Positions 1 through 8,098 are shown, numbered from the stretch's first letter. The stretch: 64,000 nt of DNA from CAZFER01 sp964517495 (GCA_964517495.1 CAZFER010000006.1:62001-126000), one strand, 5' to 3'. The notes: a model not told the origin generated them from the letters alone. Made by a program: numbers and translations.

Positions 1-242
1 TCAGGTGTGATGGCTAAAAGATCAATTGCATTGGCCCAGACATGTTCATGGATCAAGGTAGTTGGTGGTGTCGGAACTGTTAATCTGCCAAGACTCGATT
101 TGATCGTGATTTCCCAAACGCTAGCCACACTTAGATAGCGCTCATTGTTTGCTTCTTCAATCAATTGTCGGGCGTAGGCATCCAACTGTGGATCACCAGC
201 AATAAACCACAAGAAGGTATGCGTGTCAAGAAGGATTTTCAC
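1..242 (-). CDS. VapC-type PIN-domain toxin, partial at window edge
   Basis: This is the N-terminal 80 residues of a PIN-domain protein, the ribonuclease toxin of VapBC-type toxin-antitoxin modules; the rest lies beyond base 1. The start KILLDTHTFLWF carries the first conserved PIN acidic residue (D5 region), and VASVWEITIK supplies the second acidic position expected near residue 45. The start codon is GTG (240-242), overlapping the antitoxin stop in a GTGA arrangement, so the two genes are translationally coupled. Family members cleave RNA (often tRNA) with a metal-bound acidic cluster; the cognate antitoxin normally blocks this. Identity as a PIN toxin is solid, its RNA target is unknown, and the C-terminal acidic residues cannot be seen here. 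Confidence 0.85.
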   Translation of the reverse strand, partial: MKILLDTHTFLWFIAGDPQLDAYARQLIEEANNERYLSVASVWEITIKSSLGRLTVPTPPTTLIHEHVWANAIDLLAITP

Positions 243-463
243 GACATATACTCTTCAAAGCCTTCAATGGGTTCATCAAAGTCGGGACCAATGTGAACCA
301 ATCCCCGTGCACTACCAAAAATAGGTTGAGGTGTGCGCGGTAAGGCCATTATTTTGAAAGCCGAGCCATCAGAACCGATAATCACTAATTCTTGACCATG
401 TGCAACTTTGTTAAGAAGTTTGTCCAGCTCGTTACTGGCCTGCTTTACCGAAATTTGTATCAT
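239..463 (-). CDS. Phd/YefM-like type II antitoxin
   Basis: A 74-residue protein whose N-terminus (MIQISVKQASNELDKLLNKV) has the pattern of Phd/YefM antitoxins: a short beta strand followed by a helix that dimerises and binds DNA, then 'GQELVII' leading into a flexible, acidic C-terminus (FDEPIEGFEEYMS) of the kind that wraps the toxin. It lies directly upstream of the VapC-like toxin and overlaps its start by four bases. A good ribosome binding site (GGAGG about 7 bases before ATG at 463) lies inside the end of the preceding broken gene. Such antitoxins usually autoregulate the operon, but no operator is obvious here. Family call is confident. Confidence 0.85.
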   Translation of the reverse strand: MIQISVKQASNELDKLLNKVAHGQELVIIGSDGSAFKIMALPRTPQPIFGSARGLVHIGPDFDEPIEGFEEYMS

Positions 464-1076
464 TGGTGTCCTCCACTACAATAATTTCCTCAGAGTAGCT
501 ACGTTTCCAATTATCACGAAAGGAAATGCGAACCAAGTACTTATCACGAGCCGTTTCGTATGTACAGACAGCGATCACGTAGTCTTTGATTTTCTTGGCT
601 TCAATTACCTTTGGTTTGCCATCATTAAACAACTCACTCCAGCCACCATCAGCAACTGTATAAATCCATTTCCGTTCACTCCCTATCTTTACTTCACGAA
701 TTTCAGGACGGTAAAATTTGACTTGAGAATCACCTGAAGTGATTGAAATGTCAAGAATGTCAATAGTCTTGCCTGAATCACTATTCTCGATACGGATTAG
801 TATTATTATACCTGTAACTTACTGAATAGCTTCTCCATTTTTACGCGCCCACCTCTTTATGTTGGTGTGATTGGCATCTACTTTGAATACAAGGCGGTTG
901 GGAGGTAATAAACCGCTATCCTTTAATTCTTTGAGAGCGCCAGCAATTGCTCCGGGAATGACTGCAAGAAGGAGGTATAGCGTAGGTTCTTGCTTTCCAG
1001 TGATGATTTCATAAATTGCAGCGGCAATGGCGCTTATCGGAGCCAAAAAGATCAATACGATTACAAAAATACGCAT
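432..1076 (-). pseudogene. Small membrane-protein gene interrupted by an in-frame TAA
   Basis: Reading leftwards from ATG at 1076, an 85-codon frame begins with two hydrophobic segments (MRIFVIVLIFLAPISAIAAA and TLYLLLAVIPGAIAGAL) and ends ...NGEAIQ at a TAA (819-821). The same frame stays open for another 128 codons after the TAA, to 432, and reads as sensible protein: RIENSDSGKTIDILDISI, then KWIYTVADGGWSELF and DYVIAVCTYETARDKYLVRI. No ATG, GTG or TTG occurs between the TAA and the Trp-rich part; the first is an internal TTG at 632. The simplest reading is one gene of about 213 codons with a nonsense mutation (CAA to TAA would do it). Function is unknown. Its 3' end overlaps the antitoxin start by about 30 bases. 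Confidence 0.6.
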
Positions 1077-1358
1077 AAACCAGACTACCTTCTCGTGACG
1101 GCATATAGCCGCCTAACAATTTTTTCAATGGTTTCCGGACATTAAACCATATCGTCTTGACTGTCAAGAAAGAATCGCATCAATTATCTATATCCTAACC
1201 GTTGTTTATCACAAATAGGCTTTGAGGCTGAAATTCTATTGTTCATGATAAAATCAAATCAGGATTTAATCCATACTTATTTAAAGCAATTAACGAATCA
1301 TTGAATTTCTCCGTCTGTTCGGAGGGATTTCTCCAAATGGTTGCATTTTGCCCCCCTA
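1077..1358. other. Intergenic region without a recognisable gene
   Basis: No supported ORF, RNA or strong promoter is visible in these 282 bases. A single integron-like 7-mer GCCTAAC occurs at 1111 but has no partner site. The region separates the broken membrane gene from the 72-residue protein gene, both reading leftwards. Confidence 0.4.
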
Positions 1359-1577
1359 TTAGCCCGCGTTGTCTGGAATTTGTGTTGCCTGCAAAATGAG
1401 CCGAAGCGCCTTGTTGACAGCTTCATCGGTAGGAAAAGCTCGCGCCAAATCTGGTTCTAACACAACCACATTGCTACCAACTCGCTGTTCTGGTGCATAT
1501 CGGCCTTTGGGTATAATCGGTAGTTGCGAAAGATCGTATTCCTCTCGCAATTCATAATCGTCATTTGGATTCTTCAT
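1359..1577 (-). CDS. Conserved small acidic protein, antitoxin-like
   Basis: The protein is 72 residues if started at ATG 1577 (MKNPNDDYELREEYDLSQLP). An upstream extension to 1658 runs through a palindromic repeat and is unlikely to be coding. The core PIIPKGRYAPE-(x)-RVGSNVVVLEPDLARAFPTDE then NKALRLIL resembles a widespread family of short proteins (common in cyanobacteria and environmental genomes) often listed near toxin-antitoxin or mobile genes. The acidic N-terminus and the helical, RHH-like C-terminal half (DEAVNKALRLIL) suggest an antitoxin or DNA-binding partner, but no toxin-like ORF lies next to it. That function is inference; the reading frame itself is well supported by family-like sequence. 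Confidence 0.65.
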   Translation of the reverse strand: MKNPNDDYELREEYDLSQLPIIPKGRYAPEQRVGSNVVVLEPDLARAFPTDEAVNKALRLILQATQIPDNAG

Positions 1578-1590
1578 ATTAAAATAGTAC

Positions 1591-1624
1591 ATTGATGAGT
1601 TGAACAACGCAACCCATCCTACGA
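1591..1624. repeat. Palindromic repeat, GATGGGT family copy 1
   Basis: The sequence forms a hairpin GATGAGTTG / CAACCCATC with a short loop, followed by CTACGA. A second copy lies at 16099-16131 and aligns along nearly its whole length (ATTGATGRGTYGAAMAA, then ACCCATC and TACGA). It sits between the 72-residue protein gene and the terminator of the next gene. Confidence 0.6.
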
Positions 1625-1639
1625 ATCTCGTTAAAAATG

Positions 1640-1672
1640 AAAAAGCCGCCCTCATCAATGAGCGCGGCTTTA
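1640..1672 (-). terminator. Rho-independent terminator of the 241-residue protein gene
   Basis: On the minus strand AAAGCCGC ... GCGGCTTTTT forms an 8-bp GC-rich stem with a loop of about 14 bases, followed by a T-rich run. It starts 22 bases after the stop codon of the gene at 1694-2419. Confidence 0.8.
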
Positions 1673-1693
1673 ATCATTCTCTAAAATCAGAAA

Positions 1694-2419
1694 TTAATAA
1701 ATAAAGTGTGTTTCTTGCGCTTTCCCATTCTTTTTACCACGGGGACGCGCGGTATCCACTTTACCATATGGAACATCCAAATAGGCGGATGCAATAAAAA
1801 CGTCTTCTTTTGAGAAGCCAAGCGCTTCATAGGAGGTTCTCAAAATTTCCAACGTCTCATCCACTGTTCGGCGATTAGGGAAAATTTTGCTTTCTTCCAG
1901 GCACTGATCAATCAAGTATTGTTTGTTTAACACATACCCTTCGGAAATAAACACTTCCGCCACACCTAGTAATCGGTTCCGGGTTACCGCATCCTCTTCA
2001 CACATCACGGCTTCATGCAAAGGCCGAAGGATTCGAATGCGTCCGTCTTTGGAATTCGGATCACTTTTGCGTGCAATATCGGCATCCGTTGCATCCCGGG
2101 CTTGCTGCATTAAGTATTGCAGGTCTTTTTCCGTTAAAGGCTGGCGCCGCCGTGCGGTTCGCTCCAGTGCCATTTCCGTAGCCTGTCGTAATAATATCGG
2201 GCTGATCCGCTGTCCATGTGTCCGCTTATACAACACACGGTATCCCTTCGTGACGGCTCGCATGTACTCAACCGCTTCATTCAGAGTGATGCCCGGTTGT
2301 CTTTGAACAAACCGCCGTGAAGATTCCGGCGACATCCCCCACTCTCGGACAAGATGATTCTCAATGGCTTCACGGGAGTCCTTTGATGATACGTCTCTTC
2401 TTCTCTCGGCAGATTCCAT
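1694..2419 (-). CDS. Hypothetical helical protein, 241 residues
   Basis: I do not recognise this protein. It is soluble and predicted mostly helical, with many Arg and Glu residues and no signal peptide or membrane segment. The N-terminal 70 residues (REAIENHLVREWGMSPES..., then NEAVEYMRAVTKGYR) look like a small helical bundle. A middle section is rich in RR pairs (LERTARRRQPLTEKDLQYL), and the C-terminus is basic (RPRGKKNGK). ATG 2419 is preceded by AAAGGAA with a 12-base spacing. The gene has its own terminator (1640-1672). A strong inverted repeat at 2435-2478 overlaps the ribosome binding site and may regulate translation. Neighbours of unknown function and a toxin-antitoxin pair suggest accessory DNA, but no mobility gene is seen. 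Confidence 0.6.
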   Translation of the reverse strand: MESAERRRDVSSKDSREAIENHLVREWGMSPESSRRFVQRQPGITLNEAVEYMRAVTKGYRVLYKRTHGQRISPILLRQATEMALERTARRRQPLTEKDLQYLMQQARDATDADIARKSDPNSKDGRIRILRPLHEAVMCEEDAVTRNRLLGVAEVFISEGYVLNKQYLIDQCLEESKIFPNRRTVDETLEILRTSYEALGFSKEDVFIASAYLDVPYGKVDTARPRGKKNGKAQETHFIY

Positions 2420-2434
2420 TGCTATGCTGAATTC

Positions 2435-2478
2435 CTTTCACTTTTCCGTTGATGTCATGTTAGAACGGAAAATGAAAG
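2435..2478 (-). promoter_or_regulatory. Leader hairpin covering a ribosome binding site
   Basis: In the 5' leader of the 1694-2419 gene, CTTTCATTTTCCGTT pairs with AACGGAAAAGTGAAAG (arms of 15-16 bases with one bulge, loop about 13 bases). The 3' arm contains the AAAG of the AAAGGAA Shine-Dalgarno sequence, so the folded form would hide it. A second purine-rich site (AAAGGAGG) lies immediately 5' of the hairpin, and a tiny frame ATG ACA TCA ACG GAA AAG TGA runs through it. A role in translational control is inference; a DNA operator is an alternative. Confidence 0.5.
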
Positions 2479-2657
2479 TACCTCCTTTCTAATCCGGTTT
2501 TTTCTCCACAAACCGGAAACAGTATTGGTTTGATTATTTATAATCGGATGGGGTTGTGCGATAAAAATTCTCAACACTTCACACTCAAGAAAAGAGGTTG
2601 ATATCGCTGTCAACCCTCATTATTAACAAGGGCTTTTGAGGATAACCCTAAAGCAAT

Positions 2658-3014
2658 TTAAATATATCCGACAATATTATGATGATCGATCGCTAGAGCT
2701 TCGAAACGATGCAAAATCATTTCGGCTAATAAGGCTAACGACCGTTTCACCGCCTTCGTCTTAATCGGATCGGATAAGGGATCAATTCGAATCGTAAACT
2801 GATTCTTTGATTCACTAATCCCCACTATAATGTAGTAACGCTGTGTATGGCCCTCTTCCACAACAATGGTTGGAAAGAGCGCTTTAAAGCCTTTCTGCTC
2901 AAGATAAATCTCTTCTATCTTGATCAGCCTTCTCTCCGTCTCTTCAACAAGGGGTGTAAATGCCCCCCATAACTCGCTTAACGAAAAATCGCCTTTGATA
3001 ACAATATGGGGCAA
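2658..3014 (-). CDS. Hypothetical protein, about 118 residues
   Basis: The protein is not recognised. I prefer TTG 3014 as start (PHIVIKGDFSLSELW) because AGGAAAG lies 6-7 bases before it; a TTG at 3032 adds six residues but has a poor ribosome binding site. The sequence mixes strands and helices: an N-terminal strand-helix (GDFSLSELWGAFTPLVEETE), a central section TIVVEEGHTQRYYIIVGI and a helical end KRSLALLAEMILHRFEAL. There is no signal peptide and no membrane segment. An inverted repeat (3051-3087) lies in its leader. It is separated by about 240 bases from the next leftward gene, so it may be transcribed alone. Confidence 0.5.
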   Translation of the reverse strand: MPHIVIKGDFSLSELWGAFTPLVEETERRLIKIEEIYLEQKGFKALFPTIVVEEGHTQRYYIIVGISESKNQFTIRIDPLSDPIKTKAVKRSLALLAEMILHRFEALAIDHHNIVGYI

Positions 3015-3617
3015 TTTACACTTTCCTGCCAACTATTATTTCATAACAATAGCAGGGCTAAACCAACATCAACCACTCTGCCCTGCTAATATGTTAAATA
3101 AGAAATAGTTCACTGTTGCCGTATTCAATCTTATGATTAATATGATCTTCTCATATTTGTTTTTTATTAGTTTATACAATTGAGCAGGAACGTCAAGAGG
3201 AAATTTTCAAAATTTAACACCTCTCTCTTTTTTATGAATAGAATTGAACTGAAGCAAATGCGCATAAACATATAATAATCAATAAGTTAAACGATAAATT
3301 CGACTGAATCTCTTTATCTGAAAGACAGATATCTGTGTTAAAAGTACAACAAGTGTGAAATTGATCTATATTTATATAAACCTTCTCTCCCTTACATGGA
3401 AACTGTTCTTCACCTGAAAAGTAATAATCCTTTTTTCCGCAGGAAAAAAAACCTCTCTTTGAGGCAACATAAAACTATCGAAATTGTGCACCAATCTCAA
3501 AACCCTCCCAGCAATCATTCGATCTCCAAACATATTTATTCCTATTTTCCCTATATAGAGTTATCTTATTAATATGTATTTAACATACCAGCATTAAAGA
3601 AATTGGAAACCACCCAC
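3015..3617. other. AT-rich intergenic region with an 8-bp stem inverted repeat
   Basis: This 600-base gap lies between divergently transcribed genes and should carry both promoters. AGCAGGGC (3051-3058) and GCCCTGCT (3080-3087) form a perfect 8-bp inverted repeat around a 21-base spacer, in the leader of the leftward gene. A weak hairpin TTTTTTCC-GCA-GGAAAAAA sits near 3431-3449. No convincing ORF or consensus promoter could be assigned. Confidence 0.4.
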
Positions 3618-4409
3618 ATGGAAAGTAATCATTCAGACATTTCAACTGTCTATGGACCTGTTCACTCCTGGCGAGTGGGCATGTCATTGGGAATCGACCT
3701 GATCTGCCACACTTCAGTCTGTTCATTTAACTGCATTTACTGCCAATTAGGACACATTCAAGTTGTGACGGATGAACGTCAATGCTTTATTTCAACCGAA
3801 AAGGTCATACAAGACTTTCACCATTCGCGATGGAAGGAATCAGATATTCTCACCTTCAGCGGCAGCGGTGAGCCAACCTTGGCAACCAATTTGGGGGCAG
3901 TTGCTCAAGAAATCAAAAAAATCACCTCTATCCCTCAACTGGTCCTAACCAATGGCGTCCACTTGAATGAGCCTGCAGTGATTAAAGACCTTCAGCATGT
4001 GGATAAAGTTTTTGTTAAATTGGATGCATCAAACGAAGAAATTTTCCAGAGAGTAAATAGACCTGTCAATAATATTTACTTGACAGATATATTGAGAAAC
4101 ATCGAATTGTTCAAACCACAATTCAAAGGCTACTTCGGTATCCAAACCATGTTCTTACATGCGAATTTGAAGGAGATGGAATCACTGGGTGAGATGATCG
4201 CACACATTCAACCTGATGAATTGCAACTCAATACCCCTAAACGTCCCTACCCCAAATATTGGCATATCAACTCAAGAGGAGGACACACAGAGGAACTGCG
4301 TGGTTACGAAGCCACTCCCCTAAAAACCATCTCACAAGAAAAAGCGGATGAGATCGAAGACTATATGCGAAAAGTGACAGGGGTGAAAGTCATATCCGTT
4401 TATGGATGA
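3618..4409 (+). CDS. Radical SAM protein, COG0731-like
   Basis: This is a 263-residue radical SAM enzyme. The CSFNCIYC motif (CxxxCxxC, about residues 35-42) binds the 4Fe-4S cluster that cleaves S-adenosylmethionine. It is preceded by VYGPVHSWRVGMSLGIDLI, which matches the start of COG0731-type proteins (relatives of wyosine tRNA-modifying enzymes, mostly of unproven substrate in bacteria). LTFSGSGEPTL is the glycine-rich SAM-binding motif, and TNGVHLNEPAVI and KLDASNEEIF continue the barrel. ATG 3618 is chosen over TTG 3603 because GGAAA lies upstream at usable spacing and family members begin near here. It stands alone, convergent with the leftward glycosyltransferase gene. The family is clear; the substrate is unknown. 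Confidence 0.8.
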   Translation: MESNHSDISTVYGPVHSWRVGMSLGIDLICHTSVCSFNCIYCQLGHIQVVTDERQCFISTEKVIQDFHHSRWKESDILTFSGSGEPTLATNLGAVAQEIKKITSIPQLVLTNGVHLNEPAVIKDLQHVDKVFVKLDASNEEIFQRVNRPVNNIYLTDILRNIELFKPQFKGYFGIQTMFLHANLKEMESLGEMIAHIQPDELQLNTPKRPYPKYWHINSRGGHTEELRGYEATPLKTISQEKADEIEDYMRKVTGVKVISVYG

Positions 4410-4451
4410 TAATATGACTTACCCCTTATGCTTTTTCATAAAAACGTTTGT

Positions 4452-4527
4452 ACCATTCCCCTCCCAAGCCTGGGATGGGTTAGGGGAGGGTTGATAAGAA
4501 CCCCTGGAGCATAATCCTTTAACCCCT
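4452..4527. repeat. CCCCTCCCAAG-family intergenic repeat, copy A
   Basis: The element begins ATTCCCCTCCCAAG, continues AGGGGAGGGTTGATAAGAA and ends GAGCATAATCCTTTAACCCC. The copy at 52682-52800 matches both ends closely, including the tail GAGCAAAATCCTTTAACCCC. The right end overlaps the last codons of the glycosyltransferase gene. CT-rich and GA-rich halves can pair into a hairpin. Confidence 0.7.
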
Positions 4528-6369
4528 TATGCATTCGAGCATCTTCTGCGCCCGTTTTTCGGGAGTATGATGCTGCAAATAAGTTTGATGGCCGTGTTGG
4601 ATAAGTTCCTCTCTTTTTTGAGGTGACTCAAGCAGTTCGTCTATCTGTTCAACCAACGCTTCAACAGTTTTAAACACCATCAAATCCTCCCCGGGGTTCA
4701 AATAGCCATGATGGATATCTTCAACTTCATCAGTAATCAAACATGCCCTGGCTGCCAGGATATCAAAGTCTCGCGGATTAAGGCTGGTTGGGCATTGTAA
4801 GCTATGGATATTCAAACACACCTTTGCAGACACATAAGCATCCGCAAGATGTTCCGAGGGCAACCAGCCCCGGTATTGATGAGCATGCTTTTCACCGAGT
4901 AAGGTCAGCCAACTCTCCGGCCCATAAACCACGATTCCCCTGTCCAGCAGGGCTGACACATAGGTTTGGCGTTTGTACCCATTTGCCATGGCATAGATGA
5001 AATATTCAAGATGAACCGAAGGATCAATTGGCCGGGAGATCGTCGAAACGAATGTTTGCGCTTGTTGTTGCAAATGACCGGCCACACTTTCCGGCGTTTT
5101 CAGATCAATCATTAACTGATGAATATCTCGCGTTGGGTCTTGAATATTACTATGCAAAAGTTCCACCACATGTTCTTTTTGACTTGAATTTAGCCCTTTA
5201 AAAAAGGGACCTAAATCATGGTAATTGCCAACAAACATGATTGGCGCTCTAAATTCCTCACGAGGTGCCCCAACATCATTCAATATGGAAAAGGAGGGGA
5301 AAAATTGATGAGAAGCAATGGGAAGATTTTCAAATTCCGTACCATACGTTCGATCACAAAAAAAGATATGATCCATTATATTCAGTTCCTCAATAAATGA
5401 CTCTGATTTAAAATACTTGGGATTATCCAAAAACCACGAAATTCGAGGACGCTGAATTCGATCAGATAAGAATGTAGCAGCCGTATTATTGATGGTGGCA
5501 ATCAAATCCGGCGCCGATTCAAACAGGTCACGATTGACTTTAAATCGAGTGGAAAAGGCGTCATGGAGTTCCAACAGTTGTGCTTTCCAACCTAATTGCT
5601 TAAATCCCATCATAAGAGAACGCATTAACGGCGTATGAGCATAAGCCAAGGGAGTGGCCACAGACCAGATGCACCCCTGTTCTAGATCAGGTGATTGTTG
5701 CATTCGCTGGCTGAAGTGAATTTGTTGTGGTTGAAATGATTCCATCTTTTGTTTTCGAAAACCCGAAAACCAGCGGCTGATTGCCTGAAATTCATTGCGT
5801 TCCTTCCCCATCATATTTCGTTCAGGAACAATGAATGTTTTCTGCTCAGGGATAAGAAAAAAGGCTTCGTGATCGATTAAAGCGTCTAATTCAGGTTGAA
5901 TGAAAAGTGAAATAGCCCAATAAACCTGATTGGATTCAAGCAGGTGTGTACAATCAAACAACATCCATTGCGCCCAGATTAATTCAGGCCGGTTTTCCAC
6001 CACAACAAATCCTTTGGCAAGGTTTCCTCGATAATCCTGTTCAAGATGGGAAAGCAAATACCCAAAACCTGTACCCGCGATAAAGATTAAGTCTATACCA
6101 CGATTAAGAAAAACCCGTGTCCGTTCATACAATTTTTTAAGATACTGGTGAAAACCCTTCATGGGATAGATTTCAAATAAGCTATCATCCATTTGATGCC
6201 GGCAAGCAAACTGCTGATCCCCTAATCGATAGATTGAATACTCTGAAATGTTCTCTCTGTATGGATAAACCTTATTTAATAACTGAGGTTGGAATTGCCG
6301 GGCGGATTCAACATTCTTCTTCAAGCAATTTGATTGAATATCAGCCAGGGAAATCCAGGTTTCATTCAT
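4519..6369 (-). CDS. CgeB-like glycosyltransferase family 1 protein
   Basis: The 616-residue protein resembles CgeB/DUF3880-type glycosyltransferases. The C-terminal third has the family hallmarks: GIVVYGPESWLTLLGE, then AKVCLNIHSLQCPTSLNPRDFDILAARACLITDEV, which form the nucleotide-sugar binding Rossmann lobe with a conserved NxRxFD/E-type motif. The middle part (PLAYAHTPLMRSLMMGFKQLGW and ISWFLDNPKYF) is the other GT-B lobe. The N-terminal 220 residues include IDLIFIAGTGFGYLLSHL, which looks like an additional Rossmann-type or motility-factor-like domain. The gene starts 11 bases after the TVP38 gene stop and so is probably the last gene of the arsS operon. Its 3' end is overlapped by a dispersed repeat. 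Donor and acceptor are unknown. Confidence 0.7.
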   Translation of the reverse strand: MNETWISLADIQSNCLKKNVESARQFQPQLLNKVYPYRENISEYSIYRLGDQQFACRHQMDDSLFEIYPMKGFHQYLKKLYERTRVFLNRGIDLIFIAGTGFGYLLSHLEQDYRGNLAKGFVVVENRPELIWAQWMLFDCTHLLESNQVYWAISLFIQPELDALIDHEAFFLIPEQKTFIVPERNMMGKERNEFQAISRWFSGFRKQKMESFQPQQIHFSQRMQQSPDLEQGCIWSVATPLAYAHTPLMRSLMMGFKQLGWKAQLLELHDAFSTRFKVNRDLFESAPDLIATINNTAATFLSDRIQRPRISWFLDNPKYFKSESFIEELNIMDHIFFCDRTYGTEFENLPIASHQFFPSFSILNDVGAPREEFRAPIMFVGNYHDLGPFFKGLNSSQKEHVVELLHSNIQDPTRDIHQLMIDLKTPESVAGHLQQQAQTFVSTISRPIDPSVHLEYFIYAMANGYKRQTYVSALLDRGIVVYGPESWLTLLGEKHAHQYRGWLPSEHLADAYVSAKVCLNIHSLQCPTSLNPRDFDILAARACLITDEVEDIHHGYLNPGEDLMVFKTVEALVEQIDELLESPQKREELIQHGHQTYLQHHTPEKRAQKMLECIRG

Positions 6370-6380
6370 AACTTCGTAAC

Positions 6381-7115
6381 CTATTGTACTTGGGCCTGTT
6401 TCGCTCGCAGGCGTTTGCGGGCATCACGTACGAGAAACGTGAGAATAATAAGAAATAGGACAATGGCGATAATAAGCGGCCAGGAGATTTTTCCCTTCGT
6501 AAAAAAGAGAGTGAAAGCATCGGCGGCACTGACATAGAGCACGGTCCCTGGCAGCATGCACAACCAGGACCATAAGACATAAGTCCAGAATGGCACTCGT
6601 GTCAACCCAAAACCATAATTGAGGAGATTAAAGGGGAAAATAGGCGTCAAGCGCGTTAAAGCGACAATAATAGCCCCATGTTCTTCCGTTAACGAATCCA
6701 GTTTTTTGAAACTCTGCTTTTGCGATAACCATTGGGCAGTGGCATCACGGGCAAAATACCGGGCAATCAGAAAACACAATGAAGCCCCCGCCGTCGAGGC
6801 AATGCTAACCAAAACCACTCCCCAAATAGAACCGAAAATAGCACCGCCAATAATCGTCATCGCGGAACCGGGTACGGCAAACACGGTGGTGGTCATATAA
6901 ATCAAGATAAAAACCAATGGTCCCAAAGCACCAAGGTTTTCAATAAATCCACGCATGTTCTTCAACCACTGATCAACACCGATATACTTGGCCAAAGCCA
7001 ACAAGACAACCACGGTTGCCAGTAACACAAGAGGTTTCCACCAATCCTTTCGTCCGGATGGTGGCGTGGCTTGCTGATTTTCAGGCTGGATGGTTTGTTG
7101 ATTAGCCTTTTCCAT
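6381..7115 (-). CDS. TVP38/TMEM64 family membrane protein
   Basis: The 244-residue inner-membrane protein has a VTT (SNARE-associated/DedA-like) domain. A cytoplasmic N-terminus rich in Gln precedes a first membrane segment (PLVLLATVVVLLALAKYIGV). The VTT core includes VPGSAMTIIGGAIFGSIWG, the re-entrant FLIARYFARD, RLTPIFPFNLLNYGFGLT and LPGTVLYV, and the final segment is ISWPLIIAIVLFLIILTFLV. Family members are thought to act in lipid or membrane-compound movement, but no precise reaction is established. Start ATG 7115 follows the upstream stop by about 10 bases with TAGGAGA as ribosome binding site, so it is translationally coupled to the DUF547 gene. Its constant company with DUF547 and radical SAM genes suggests a shared pathway. 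Confidence 0.9.
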   Translation of the reverse strand: MEKANQQTIQPENQQATPPSGRKDWWKPLVLLATVVVLLALAKYIGVDQWLKNMRGFIENLGALGPLVFILIYMTTTVFAVPGSAMTIIGGAIFGSIWGVVLVSIASTAGASLCFLIARYFARDATAQWLSQKQSFKKLDSLTEEHGAIIVALTRLTPIFPFNLLNYGFGLTRVPFWTYVLWSWLCMLPGTVLYVSAADAFTLFFTKGKISWPLIIAIVLFLIILTFLVRDARKRLRAKQAQVQ

Positions 7116-7125
7116 TCATGATCTC

Positions 7126-8004
7126 CTAACGTTCATTCAGTTCCCAGTCATATTCCAAAAATTTGATAGACACTTCATGGTTGAGCAAATAGTCTTTGTC
7201 ACTTTCGTTCAAATAGCTTAAGGCGAAGTTGAGTATAGAGGCATAAGTCTTATCGAGATATTCGAATTTTATGGGATCATAAAATTGAGATTCAAAATCA
7301 GCGCCATACCATTTAAAAATGGAAGAAAGATAAACAATATTTCCCTCTTTATCGATTTTGAATTTCTCAGGATTAGACAGAAAGCGTTGGCTTTGTGAGT
7401 CAAGTTGTTCCTCGAGCATTGAGCCAAGATAAGGTTCATTTAACAAAATGGGACAGCCTTTGGCTGCACAAACAAGCGCAAAGTGAATGCGCGGCTCATC
7501 AAATTGCTTTCGAATAATACCATGTTCAATATGATCGAGTGTCATTGGTTTCCCCATCACTTTGAATTTCAATTTATCCCAAACTCCGGAAATTTGGCGA
7601 ATGCTGTTTTTGGGGTAATAGAAGGACTTAATGAAAGACGATTTGATGGGATAGTGATCAATAATGGCCTTTAACGTCAATCCATTGTAAGCATTGATCC
7701 AAAAGGCCAATTTTTCATTCTTGTTCCACGTGTTGAACTCATGATGTGTCAACGTGCCAAGAGCCTTGAGATAGGCCTCTAACTTTTCTGGATTTTTATT
7801 CAGTTTGCTGTAGGTGACCAGACCGTTGTCATCGACATGTTCCTTTAATACAGCGGCATAATCGGAATAATCAAAGGAGGATTCCTCTTTCTCCGAGGGG
7901 TATGCAATTGATACTGCTATAAGCAGAAACATGATCAAAGAGAGCATCCCGACCCCATTTGCAGTACCATTCTTCATCATTATTAACTGACGGCAGGTGG
8001 ACAT
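7126..8004 (-). CDS. DUF547 domain secreted protein
   Basis: The 292-residue protein has an N-terminal hydrophobic signal (MLSLIMFLLIAVSIAYPS) followed by a DUF547 domain. Its motifs are LVTYSKLN, LAFWINAYNGLTLKAI, IEHGIIRKQF, PRIHFALVCAAKGCPIL and SSIFKWYGADF. DUF547 domains have a cysteine/histidine arrangement compatible with a papain-like hydrolase fold; the conserved CAAKGCP cysteines and H of IHFALVC are present here. The start at 8004 is supported by GGAGGG five bases upstream, giving a long positively charged n-region before the signal. It is the second gene of the arsS operon. Location after export (periplasm) is inferred. Enzymatic role is unproven for the family. Confidence 0.85.
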   Translation of the reverse strand: MSTCRQLIMMKNGTANGVGMLSLIMFLLIAVSIAYPSEKEESSFDYSDYAAVLKEHVDDNGLVTYSKLNKNPEKLEAYLKALGTLTHHEFNTWNKNEKLAFWINAYNGLTLKAIIDHYPIKSSFIKSFYYPKNSIRQISGVWDKLKFKVMGKPMTLDHIEHGIIRKQFDEPRIHFALVCAAKGCPILLNEPYLGSMLEEQLDSQSQRFLSNPEKFKIDKEGNIVYLSSIFKWYGADFESQFYDPIKFEYLDKTYASILNFALSYLNESDKDYLLNHEVSIKFLEYDWELNER

Positions 8005-8098
8005 AGTCCCTCCATTTTTTGTTATACATAATACGTTATAATTTAAAATATTGCGATGGCGTTTTTCTCTGATGCAATTGTTTTCATGGAATGATTAC

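Noticed and set aside
1111..1117. GCCTAAC, the R'' core of integron attC sites
   Set aside because: No matching GTTRRRY core at attC distance and no integrase gene; a 7-mer occurs by chance.
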